A DNA stretch of 64,000 nucleotides from Desulfovibrio desulfuricans (lineage in GTDB: Bacteria; Desulfobacterota; Desulfovibrionia; Desulfovibrionales; Desulfovibrionaceae). The position numbers and the translations under genes are program-made. Of this stretch, positions 46,841 to 54,741 are shown in pieces. The notes under the pieces were generated by a model. That model searched no databases. It had not been told where the DNA came from and saw only the letters and a program-made list of their open reading frames with translations. The stretch lies in the NCBI RefSeq assembly GCF_004801255.1, contig NZ_CP036295.1, positions 495,001 through 559,000 on the forward strand, written 5' to 3'. Position 1 is the first letter of the stretch. Every line of letters begins with the position of its first letter.

Positions 46841-47089
46841 GGTAGCCTGCAGTGGGCGCGCCCACACTGTTGTCCGGTTTCAGCCGGTAGCGGCGCTTTG
46901 ACGCCTACCCTGCACGGGTTGCTGCCTGCCTGAAGATAGACTGTTATGAGCAAATCGCGTGCCGTTGCAATGAATATATGTTATTATAAATAGTTAGATG
47001 AACTTTTCCCGTTTTTTGCGCAGTGATGTAAAACAAAAATGTTTCAAACCTGGAAAATCGGGGGCTTGCAAAACATTTTTGTTTTGCGT
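46841..47089. other. Promoter region of the permease-ATPase-DUF1989-speB unit
   Basis: A 249-nt gap. 46960-47030 is AT-rich and suits a minus-strand promoter. The two palindromes at 47031 and 47071 lie just beyond the upstream ureohydrolase stop. Confidence 0.5.
47031..47084. promoter_or_regulatory. Paired candidate operators AAACA-N4-TGTTT
   Basis: AAACA-AAAA-TGTTT (47031-47044) and AAACA-TTTT-TGTTT (47071-47084) are 40 bp apart start to start, about four helical turns. The same palindrome recurs at 49081-49094 upstream of the binding-protein gene of the same cluster. The two copies can also pair with each other as a long hairpin (AAAACAAAAATGTTT with AAAACATTTTTGTTTT), so a terminator-like role after the ureohydrolase gene is the alternative. 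Confidence 0.55.
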
Positions 47090-48049
47090 TTAGCCGTTGC
47101 CGGGCGTCTGCGTGCGCTTCCACGCGGCATGGGCCGCCAAAAAGGCAAATACCACCGATGCGCCAGCCAGGGCGGTAATGCCGGCCACATCCTTGTCGGG
47201 CAACACCTCGACCAGATCCATGCCCACGGTGCGGCACTTGCTGCAAATACCGCGCACCAGGGTCATGGCCTCGTAGGTGGTAAAGCCCTCCACCTCTGGC
47301 GTGCCGGTACCGGGGGCGTATGCCGCATCAAGAAAATCAATGTCGAAGCTCAAAAACACCGGGGCGTCGCCGATGCGCGCCAGCGCCTCGCGTATCACCG
47401 CCTGCAGGCCCATGGCGTGCGCCTCGTGCCCCATGATAATGCGCAGCCCTTGCTGGCGGGGCCAGTCGAGCGCCTCGCGGCTGTAGAGCGGCCCGCGTAT
47501 GCCGATCTGGGTAGAGTGCTGGGGGAGGATCAGGCCTTCTTTAAGCGCCCAGTAAAAGGGCGTGCCGTGGTTGTATGGCTTGCCGTAATAGCTGGGTATG
47601 GTGTCGCTGTGCGCGTCAAAGTGCAGCAGAGCCACGGGCCCCATGGCCGCATGCACGGCGCGCAGGTTTGGCAGGCTTATGCTGTGGTCGCCGCCCAGAA
47701 TGACGGGCAGGGTTTTTGCGGCAAAAAAAGGCGTCAGGCTGCTGGTGATGGCGGCAAAGCTGTCTTCCATGTAGCCGGGGATGGTGTCTATGTCGCCGTG
47801 ATCGGCAATGCTGAAGTGCTCGTCCACATCCACATCCAGCTCGGGGCAGTAGGGCTTGAGCAGCGTGGATGCCTCGCGGATGGCCGCCGGGCCAAACCGG
47901 GTGCCCGGTCGGTACGACACGCCGCTGTCAAAGGGCACGCCAATGACCGAGACATCGGCCTGTGGGGTTTCGTCCGTGGCGGCTGATTGCCGCATAAATG
48001 TACGGATGCCGCAAAAGCGCGGCGACTTGAGGGAATTGACCGGGCACAT
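47090..48049 (-). CDS. Ureohydrolase (agmatinase family), paralogue 2
   Basis: A 319-aa metal-dependent guanidino-hydrolase with LGGDHSISLP, FDAHSDTIPS and FDIDFLDAAYAPGTG, so the metal ligands are complete. It is clearly diverged from paralogue 1 at 43025 in the segments around the active site (HSDTIPSYYGK against HLDLNESVFGQ), suggesting a different substrate. It follows the binding-protein gene after a 84-nt gap that contains a terminator hairpin. Confidence 0.88.
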   Translation of the reverse strand: MCPVNSLKSPRFCGIRTFMRQSAATDETPQADVSVIGVPFDSGVSYRPGTRFGPAAIREASTLLKPYCPELDVDVDEHFSIADHGDIDTIPGYMEDSFAAITSSLTPFFAAKTLPVILGGDHSISLPNLRAVHAAMGPVALLHFDAHSDTIPSYYGKPYNHGTPFYWALKEGLILPQHSTQIGIRGPLYSREALDWPRQQGLRIIMGHEAHAMGLQAVIREALARIGDAPVFLSFDIDFLDAAYAPGTGTPEVEGFTTYEAMTLVRGICSKCRTVGMDLVEVLPDKDVAGITALAGASVVFAFLAAHAAWKRTQTPGNG

Positions 48050-48075
48050 GGCATGTCTCCTGAATGGATTGGGGC

Positions 48076-48111
48076 GAAAAAACAGGCCCCGGCCTCAAAC
48101 GACCGGGGCCT
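48076..48111 (-). terminator. Terminator/attenuator between the binding-protein and ureohydrolase 2 genes
   Basis: AGGCCCCGG (48084-48092) pairs with CCGGGGCCT (48103-48111). On the minus strand the stem is followed by TGTTTTTTCG, a proper T-run. It would set a high ratio of binding protein to downstream enzyme, as is common in ABC operons. Confidence 0.8.
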
Positions 48112-48133
48112 TGCTCATGACGACGCGTGCTGG

Positions 48134-48970
48134 CTATTGCACGGGATTGGGCAGATCGGTGGGAATTTCCATGGTAAAGCCAAACCATTTTTTCTGCAGT
48201 TCGGCCATCTTGCCGCTGGTGATAAGCTTGCGCAGGCCGTCGTCAAAAAAGGCCACAAGGCTTGCGCTGTCTGCGTCGTTACGGCCGACCCAGGTAAAGT
48301 ACACCTTGGGGCCGAAGGGAGGGGTGAGAATTTTGAACACGCCGGGGCGGCGCTTGATGACGTCGGCAAGGTTGGGGTAGGACTGCGCCACGCCGTCAAG
48401 GCGGCCAGCGGCAAGGTCGGCATAGGCTTCGTCAAAGGCCACATATTCCTTGACCTTGATCTTGTCCTTGCCGCCCAGTTTTTCGGCCAGCAGGTCAATG
48501 GCCTTGATCTGGGCGGAGCCGGTCTGACAGCCAACGGTTTTGCCGTTCAGGTCTTCCGGCTTGGCAAAGGGGCTGTCGGCCCGCACCAGCATGGCCACAG
48601 TGGCGTCGGCCACGGGTACGCTGAGGGCGTAATGTTCTTTGCGTTCCCTGGTGGCAGTGACAGATGTGACGATATAGTCAAACTTTTTTGCGCTCAGGCC
48701 GGGCAGGATGCCCTGAAAGGGAATGTCCATGCGCTTGACTTTGACGCCGGGCATGTCCTTCATGATAATATCAAGCATATCGGTGCTGTAGCCGACAATT
48801 TTGCCGTTTTCCATAAATTCAAATGGGGTAAAACGGGCTTCTGTGCCAATGACGATTTCGCCTTTGGCCTTGATGTCTGCAAGCAGGTCGGCGTGCGCCG
48901 CATTGGCGCCAAGCATAAGGGAACCGGCAAGCGCAGCGCCAAACATGAATTTTTTTAGCAGCATGTTCAT
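48134..48970 (-). CDS. ABC transporter substrate-binding protein (polar amino acid type)
   Basis: A 278-aa periplasmic protein with a signal peptide (KKFMFGAALAGSLMLGANAAHA). The type 2 periplasmic binding fold follows: VIGTEARFTPFEFMENGKIVGYSTDM, SVTATRERKEHYALS, GCQTGSAQIKAI and FDEAYADLAAGRLDGVA. It should catch the substrate for the two permeases and ATPase of the same cluster. Acidic pocket residues could suit a cationic guanidino ligand, but this was not tested. GGAGG lies 8-9 nt before ATG 48970. Confidence 0.93.
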   Translation of the reverse strand: MNMLLKKFMFGAALAGSLMLGANAAHADLLADIKAKGEIVIGTEARFTPFEFMENGKIVGYSTDMLDIIMKDMPGVKVKRMDIPFQGILPGLSAKKFDYIVTSVTATRERKEHYALSVPVADATVAMLVRADSPFAKPEDLNGKTVGCQTGSAQIKAIDLLAEKLGGKDKIKVKEYVAFDEAYADLAAGRLDGVAQSYPNLADVIKRRPGVFKILTPPFGPKVYFTWVGRNDADSASLVAFFDDGLRKLITSGKMAELQKKWFGFTMEIPTDLPNPVQ

Positions 48971-49080
48971 ACAAAAAACCTCCAGATTTACAGAAGGTAG
49001 TGCAAGATGGCTGCCAAAACTTAAAAGCGTGTTATTTTAGAGCGTTGAATTATTTAATACAGTTTCGCTATGAAATATTA

Positions 49081-49094
49081 AAACATTATTGTTT
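49081..49094. promoter_or_regulatory. Candidate operator AAACA-TTAT-TGTTT upstream of the binding-protein gene
   Basis: Third copy of the AAACA-N4-TGTTT palindrome, 111 nt upstream of the start at 48970 in an AT-rich promoter-like stretch. It links this promoter with the one at 47031-47084. Confidence 0.55.
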
Positions 49095-49212
49095 CATTGG
49101 GCGTGTAAAGCCAGTTTGATTTGCAAAATTGTATCAAAAGGTCCGCAGCTTTTATTTGCCGGGCAAATTTCAGGTCTGGCTGGCGCAGGCTGTAAATCTG
49201 CTGGCCCGAGGG

Positions 49213-49236
49213 CATAAAAAAGCCCCCTTGCGGGGG
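49213..49236 (-). terminator. Terminator after the TauE-like permease gene
   Basis: GCCCCCTTGCGGGGGC forms a tight hairpin. On the minus strand TTTTTT follows immediately, 21 nt beyond the stop at 49257. Confidence 0.88.
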
Positions 49237-49256
49237 CGGTCGCCGTGGGGGCGGGC

Positions 49257-49988
49257 TTATAGCCATGCCCGCCAGATGCACACAAGGGCCGCTATGGCAA
49301 TAATGCCTTGCAGCACATTGCGAAAGGGAGCGGGGTCGATGCGTTTTACAAAGGGGAAGGCGCAGAGGGTACCCAGCATGGTGGCAGGCAGGCCGTATGC
49401 GGCATAGCGCAGCACCTCGGGGGTGTAGAGCCCGGCCCCGGCCTGCAGCACGCAGGTGAGCGACGCGCGGATGACAAAAAAGACGCCCAGCGTGCCAAGA
49501 AATGTTCGCGGCGCCCAGCCAGCATACAGGCCGTATGCGCCCACCGGCGGCCCATCAAACGAGATGGCCGACCCCAGCACGCCCGAGGCAAAGCCCGCCA
49601 TGCCGCCCGCGAGCCACGATTCGCGCCCCGGCTGGCTAAATGAGCCCTTGCGCTGCCACAGCACAAAGGCCAGCAGCAACAGCCCCGTCAGCCCCTGAAG
49701 CATGCTGCCCGGAACCATCTGCAGGATGAACAGGCCGATGATCGAACCTGGTATGGCCCCAGCAAACATGGGATAGAGCGCCCGCACCTTGCAATGCCTG
49801 AAGTGCAGGGCCGCAATCATACCATCCATGGCAATGTTGAGGATGCAGCTCAGGGCGATGACGTCCTGAATGGGAATAAACAGGGCGGCAACGGGCAGGG
49901 CGATCATAGCGCCGCCGATGCCGCTTGCGCCGGAGACAAAACCGCCTGCAAACCAGGCAAGCACAACAACAAGAGCGGGAACATCCAT
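49257..49988 (-). CDS. TauE/SafE-family membrane permease
   Basis: A 243-aa protein with about seven to eight hydrophobic segments. The N-terminal GGFVSGASGIGGAMIALPV and the mid-protein GFASGVLGSAISFDGPPVGAYGL form the duplicated TauE/SafE motif. The family exports sulfite, sulfonates or related anions, which fits a sulfate-reducing host, but the substrate is not shown by the sequence. ATG 49988 starts directly at the first membrane segment; the 82 codons before it in frame look non-coding. Confidence 0.9.
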   Translation of the reverse strand: MDVPALVVVLAWFAGGFVSGASGIGGAMIALPVAALFIPIQDVIALSCILNIAMDGMIAALHFRHCKVRALYPMFAGAIPGSIIGLFILQMVPGSMLQGLTGLLLLAFVLWQRKGSFSQPGRESWLAGGMAGFASGVLGSAISFDGPPVGAYGLYAGWAPRTFLGTLGVFFVIRASLTCVLQAGAGLYTPEVLRYAAYGLPATMLGTLCAFPFVKRIDPAPFRNVLQGIIAIAALVCIWRAWL

Positions 49989-50536
49989 ACAGTATTCGCA
50001 GTCCACCGTGGGGTCTATATACCGGGTACACAGGCTGCCTGCAGGGCAGGGCGACAATCCACGCCCTTGGAAGTACGCGTGATTCCCTACTTGGGTCAAC
50101 CTTGCTCTCGGCAGCGTATACCCCCCCCTTGCGCCTCTTTTACTCCGATGGCCCCCAGTGCTGTGCTGTTTTGCTGGCGTTGATTTGCGGCCTGAGTCCC
50201 ATGCCCTCGCGTGTCTGGACAGGCCGCCCGGCAAAATGTAGTCTTTTGCTATAAAATGGAGATGGCCGCCATTACGGTCTGAGCCTTTGACAGGAAAGAA
50301 ATTTATTTTATCGGATGTTTTGTTATCAATAAAAATATATGGCGCATATCAGTGGATTTATAATCAATTATTTTAATTAATTATATAATTATCAATGCTA
50401 AAGACATGCTGCGTTGAAAAAAACTGGCTCAAAGGGTCGGCACAGGCAGCTTTTCAGGTGTTGAGTCTCGTGCTAATTTTAACAAATTATATCTTAGCAG
50501 ACAGCGCGCGCAGATTTTAACCCTGATGGATCCAAC
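49989..50536. other. Intergenic region between divergent genes
   Basis: About 550 nt. The left half is GC-rich and without a supported gene. 50230-50520 is very AT-rich (TTATTTTAATTAATTATATAATTA-type sequence near 50368-50394) and must hold the promoter of the diguanylate cyclase at 50537. No specific operator was recognised. Confidence 0.5.
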
Positions 50537-51781
50537 ATGTCGGAACTGTTGCGTAACTTTGATGCCTATACGATGGCGTTTCTCGTGGCAATTCTTTATT
50601 TGTCTTTGTCTGCAGTTCTTGTTTACACCGCATTGTACCGCCGTACGTACCCTGGATTCGGCAATATGACTCTGGCGCAGGTGTCATGGTCTGCAGGGTT
50701 GCTGTTAAATTATTTTAGACCACTGGATATAGTGCTTTCACTGTATTTTGGTTCGGTGCTTATGCTGCTTCACGGAGTGTTGCTGTACAGGGGGTTGCTG
50801 TTGTACGGCGGTGTTCCGCATAAAAAGCGCATGGCTGTAAATATTACCGCTTTTGCCGTTATTTTGTTGCTAATGGCATATTATATGTTTGTGGATTATG
50901 ATACGTGCGCGCGTGTCGTTATATTTTCAACGGGTATGGCCTTCTTTTCTTTTCGCATCGCTGTAGAACCCTATGCCTCAAAAAAATGGAAACGACACGC
51001 AACGCAGTCTGTTTTTTCCGTGTTGTTTCTTCTGCTTTGCGTGATGTTTGTCGTGCGCGCCTACAAGGCCCTGCACGCCGGAAGCTGTCTGCCGTCCGGG
51101 CCGGACGATACGGCCAAACTGCTGTTTTTGATGGCAACGGTGATCACGCCGATTGTGACGTTCAGCATTATCGCCATGACCTTTGCCCGCATGGAGGCGG
51201 AGCTGCGCTGCGCCAATGAAGAGCTGCAGGCCATGTCCGAGACTGACGCCCTCACCAGCCTTGCCAATCGCCGCAAGTTTGACGCGGCCTATAAAAGCGA
51301 GTGGGACAGGGCCATGCGTCTGCAGCAGCCCATGGCGGTGGTAATTCTGGATGTTGACGACTTCAAGCACTACAACGACAGGTATGGACATCAGGTGGGC
51401 GACGCCTGCCTGCAAGCGCTGGCGCAGGTGCTCAAGGCGCATACGCGGCGTGCCATGGACGTGGCCGCCCGTTATGGCGGCGAGGAATTTGCCATGATCC
51501 TGCCGGGCATGGACGGGGCTGCTGCGACGGCCCTGGCCGAAGACGTGCGCAGGTCTTTTGAGCAGACAGGCATTGAGCACGCGGGCCTTGAACCCGCAGG
51601 CCTTGAACCCGCAGGTCCTGGCCAGACGAAGGGCCGCCAGCGCACCGTGGTTACCATCAGCGCCGGGGTTGCCGCTCTTGTCCCTTCGGGCAAGGAGCGC
51701 CGGTTTGACCTGTTGAGCGCGGCAGATACCGCCCTGTACGCCGCCAAGGCCCTGGGCAAAAATGCCGTTGTGCTTGCCTGA
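50537..51781 (+). CDS. Membrane-bound diguanylate cyclase
   Basis: A 414-aa protein. The N-terminal about 225 residues have six or seven membrane segments (a multi-pass sensor with no name known to me); the GGDEF domain follows (about 235-410) with ETDALTSLANRRKFD, LDVDDFKHYNDRYGH and an active-type RYGGEEF. RAMD stands five residues before GGEEF and forms a canonical RxxD product-inhibition site. A small insert, GLEPAGLEPAGPGQ (near 352-365), comes from a duplicated 15-bp DNA unit and interrupts the usual GGDEF C-terminal half. Confidence 0.92.
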   Translation: MSELLRNFDAYTMAFLVAILYLSLSAVLVYTALYRRTYPGFGNMTLAQVSWSAGLLLNYFRPLDIVLSLYFGSVLMLLHGVLLYRGLLLYGGVPHKKRMAVNITAFAVILLLMAYYMFVDYDTCARVVIFSTGMAFFSFRIAVEPYASKKWKRHATQSVFSVLFLLLCVMFVVRAYKALHAGSCLPSGPDDTAKLLFLMATVITPIVTFSIIAMTFARMEAELRCANEELQAMSETDALTSLANRRKFDAAYKSEWDRAMRLQQPMAVVILDVDDFKHYNDRYGHQVGDACLQALAQVLKAHTRRAMDVAARYGGEEFAMILPGMDGAAATALAEDVRRSFEQTGIEHAGLEPAGLEPAGPGQTKGRQRTVVTISAGVAALVPSGKERRFDLLSAADTALYAAKALGKNAVVLA

Positions 51782-51796
51782 GCCCGCTATGGCCCG

Positions 51797-54457
51797 CTAG
51801 CTGTCGGGCCTGATGGTCGTCGGCCCGGCAGCGACAATGCCTTTTTGTTCCAGATCCGCCACCGAGAGGGCCTTTGAAAAAAAGAAGCCCTGCCCGACAT
51901 TGCAGCCCATCATCTTGATTTTTGTATACTGGCCTTCGTTTTCAATGCCCTCTGCTATGGACAGGATGCCGAGGTATCTTGCCAGATCAATAACCGTTTG
52001 CGTGATGGCGCAGGCGTCCGGGGCCTGATTGAGATCGCGCACAAAGGACTGGTCAATTTTCAGCAGACTGATGGGGTAGTGGCGCAGTGAAGACAGCGAC
52101 GAAAACCCGGTGCCAAAATCGTCAATGGAAATTTCCAGACCCATATCCCTGAATTTTCCCAGGGCGTTGCGGGCTTCCTTGGGGTCGGTCATCAGGGCGC
52201 TTTCGGTCAGTTCAATGGCCAGCAGGTGCGGCGGTATGGCGTATTTGGCAAGGATGCGCTCTATCATGGGCAATGCCGCGCCCCGCAAAAACTGCGAGGG
52301 CGAAATGTTGATGGACACCTTGGGCGGGGTTATGCCAGCGGCAAGCCACCGCTCCACCTGTGCGGCGGCGCTGTCGGCGACCCATTCGCCCAGCTTGTCG
52401 ATAAGACGGCTTTTTTCCGCCTGCGGAATAAACTTGCCGGGGAACAGCAGCCCGTCGTGCGGATGCTGCCAGCGCACCAGGGCTTCAAGCCCAACTACCC
52501 GCCCTGTATCAAGCGCCACCTGCGGCTGGTAGTGCAGCACAAGCTCGTTGTCGGTGATGGCGCGGGGCAGGCCGCTCTCTATCTGCAGTTGTATGGCCGC
52601 CTTGATCTGCAGGTCGTCGTTAAAGAAACTGTAAGTGTTTTTGCCTTGTTCCTTGGCATGGTACATGGCGATGTCGGCATTTTGCAGCAGGCTGCTGATG
52701 TCGTTGCCGTGCCCGGGGTGCAGGGCTATGCCGATGCTAACCCCGGTGTAGATCTCATACTCGCTGACAGTGATTGGTTGCCGCAACGATTCTATGATCT
52801 GCTGGGCGATGGACGTGGCCTTCTGGGCGTCGGCGTCTTCAAGCAGCAGCGTAAACTCGTCGCCCCCGAAGCGCGAGACGGTGGCCTTGTTGCCCGCAGC
52901 GGCGGTGAGGCGTCTGGCCATTTCTTTCAGCAGGTTGTCGCCAGCGGCATGCCCGATGGAATCGTTGACGATTTTAAAATCGTCAATGTCAATAAAGGCG
53001 ATGGCAAATTGGCAGCCCGTCGAGGGGCATGACTCCAGCAGTTTGTTCAGGCGGTCGCAGAATACGGCGCGGTTGGGCAGCTCGGTAAGCTCGTCGTGGG
53101 TTGCCAGAAACTCGATGCGCCGCTGGGTGACGGCAATTTTTTTAATGTCGGCAAATACGCCGATATAATTGGTGATGTCGCCGCGCAGGTCGCGCACAAC
53201 CTTGATGTTGAGCCATTCCAGATAGTAGGTTCCGTCTTTTTTGCGGTTCCATATTTCGCCCTCCCACCAGCCCTTGGCGAGCAGCTGATCCCACATATGC
53301 CGGTAGAATTCCTGCCCGTGGCGGCCAGAAGCCAGCTCCCTCGGGGTCATGCCCAGAATCTCGGATTGCGCATAGCCCGTGAGGCGGCAAAATGAATCGT
53401 TGACCGCGAGGATATTGGTTTCACTGTCCGTAATGCAGATGGCCTCGCCGGTAAAATCAAAAACCTGCCCGGTCAGCGCCAGCTGCCTGTTGGCATCGTC
53501 GCGCCGGCGCAGGCTGTCGTAAGCAAGCAGGGCCAGCGCCACCAGCAGGGCCGATACCAGCGAGGCCCCCCACAGCGTGACGTGCCGTATTTGCTCAAAG
53601 GGCGTAAAGGCGTTGGCCACAGCGCTGCCCACCACAAAGACCATGCCGTACTGGTTGAGCTTGTAGTAGCCAAAAATGCGCTCGATGCCGTCAATTTGCG
53701 AAGGGCGTCTGAAGTTGCCGCTGACGGGCGAATTTGCATCAAGATAGGCCGTATCCCGTATTACGTGCCCGTAGACAAGCCCGTTGCCTGTGGAGCGTAC
53801 AAGCAGCGTGCCGTCTGAGCGTATGACATCGATGGAATCCAGATCGTCCAGACCAAGACTGCGAAAAAAAGATGCAAAGTAGCTCGGCTCTACCGAAAGG
53901 ACAATAACGCCCACAAGTTTGTCGTCGCGCACAATGGGGCTTGAAAACTGGATTGTCCATTTGCCGGAAACCCGCCCCAACACGGGTTTGCCCACGTAAA
54001 CATCACGCCAGGGCGGGGTGAGGTGCACCCTGAAATGCTCGCGGTCTGCAATACTGACTGCGGCAGTGAGGGGCAGCGTGGAATAGCGGACCATTCCGTC
54101 GGCGTTTACAATGGTGATTTGCAGGGCGAGGTCGCCAATGCTTTTTTTAAGGCGGTTCGCCTGCGCATCGATGTTGTCCGTGCCGGGCGTCCATGCGTCG
54201 TCAAGCTCGCGTGCCGTGAGCTCGAGCCGCTTGACCGTGGACATCATGTGCTCGCTCAGGGCGCGGGCCAGCGTGCGCGTGGTGATTTCAATGGTGGATT
54301 GAACTTCTTTTTCGGACCGGGAGAGATCCCACAGGGTTGCCGACCAGATAAGCGCCAGCAAAAAAAAGAGAGACGACGCGGTAATGAAAAATGTGCGTCG
54401 GTTGTTGCCGCGTGGCGAGCCGTTGGTGGGCCAGGTGCTGCGTTCATCTGCGGGCAT
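51797..54457 (-). CDS. Cache-PAS-GGDEF-EAL sensor protein
   Basis: An 886-aa inner-membrane protein. Membrane segment 1 (about 22-44), a periplasmic double-Cache-like sensor (about 50-285, with YVGKPVLGRVSGKWTIQFSSP) and membrane segment 2 (about 293-315) come first. A PAS domain follows (about 330-445, NDSFCRLTGYAQSEILG, EGEIWNRKKDG), then GGDEF (about 460-615, intact RFGGDEF) and EAL (about 635-880, EALVRW, DDFGTGFSSLSSL, AEGIE). Both catalytic domains keep their key residues, so it may make and break c-di-GMP according to an extracellular signal. It is tail-to-tail with the cyclase gene, 15 nt apart. Confidence 0.94.
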   Translation of the reverse strand: MPADERSTWPTNGSPRGNNRRTFFITASSLFFLLALIWSATLWDLSRSEKEVQSTIEITTRTLARALSEHMMSTVKRLELTARELDDAWTPGTDNIDAQANRLKKSIGDLALQITIVNADGMVRYSTLPLTAAVSIADREHFRVHLTPPWRDVYVGKPVLGRVSGKWTIQFSSPIVRDDKLVGVIVLSVEPSYFASFFRSLGLDDLDSIDVIRSDGTLLVRSTGNGLVYGHVIRDTAYLDANSPVSGNFRRPSQIDGIERIFGYYKLNQYGMVFVVGSAVANAFTPFEQIRHVTLWGASLVSALLVALALLAYDSLRRRDDANRQLALTGQVFDFTGEAICITDSETNILAVNDSFCRLTGYAQSEILGMTPRELASGRHGQEFYRHMWDQLLAKGWWEGEIWNRKKDGTYYLEWLNIKVVRDLRGDITNYIGVFADIKKIAVTQRRIEFLATHDELTELPNRAVFCDRLNKLLESCPSTGCQFAIAFIDIDDFKIVNDSIGHAAGDNLLKEMARRLTAAAGNKATVSRFGGDEFTLLLEDADAQKATSIAQQIIESLRQPITVSEYEIYTGVSIGIALHPGHGNDISSLLQNADIAMYHAKEQGKNTYSFFNDDLQIKAAIQLQIESGLPRAITDNELVLHYQPQVALDTGRVVGLEALVRWQHPHDGLLFPGKFIPQAEKSRLIDKLGEWVADSAAAQVERWLAAGITPPKVSINISPSQFLRGAALPMIERILAKYAIPPHLLAIELTESALMTDPKEARNALGKFRDMGLEISIDDFGTGFSSLSSLRHYPISLLKIDQSFVRDLNQAPDACAITQTVIDLARYLGILSIAEGIENEGQYTKIKMMGCNVGQGFFFSKALSVADLEQKGIVAAGPTTIRPDS

Positions 54458-54741
54458 TAATTCACCATGGTGTGAAAAGAATACAACATAGCTCCAAGCC
54501 TGCGGGGCACAGCGGCCATAAAGCGCGGCATGAACAAGTGCTGCTGACGTATGATTACACGATGTTGCGCAAGTTTTGAATACAAAAGCGCAACAGTTTA
54601 TAACTGATTGTAATGTTATGGTTTTATTTTACAAATATTTTGCATTCAACAATCTGGTCATAAGCCCGATTTGATGGGGGCAAGGGGTACAGGTTTTATT
54701 GGGGCAGTAAGCGCCGCTACGCGTCGGCATATTGTTCAGCG
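54458..54741. other. Intergenic region between the sensor gene and hsdR
   Basis: About 280 nt, with an AT-rich centre (54590-54650). It should hold the promoter of the sensor gene at 54457. No tRNA, att-like sequence or terminator was recognised. Confidence 0.45.

Noticed and set aside
48971..49140. Guanidine riboswitch upstream of the ureohydrolase cluster
   Set aside because: I looked for the paired ACGG-loop hairpins of mini-ykkC and the ykkC core and did not find them in the leader.
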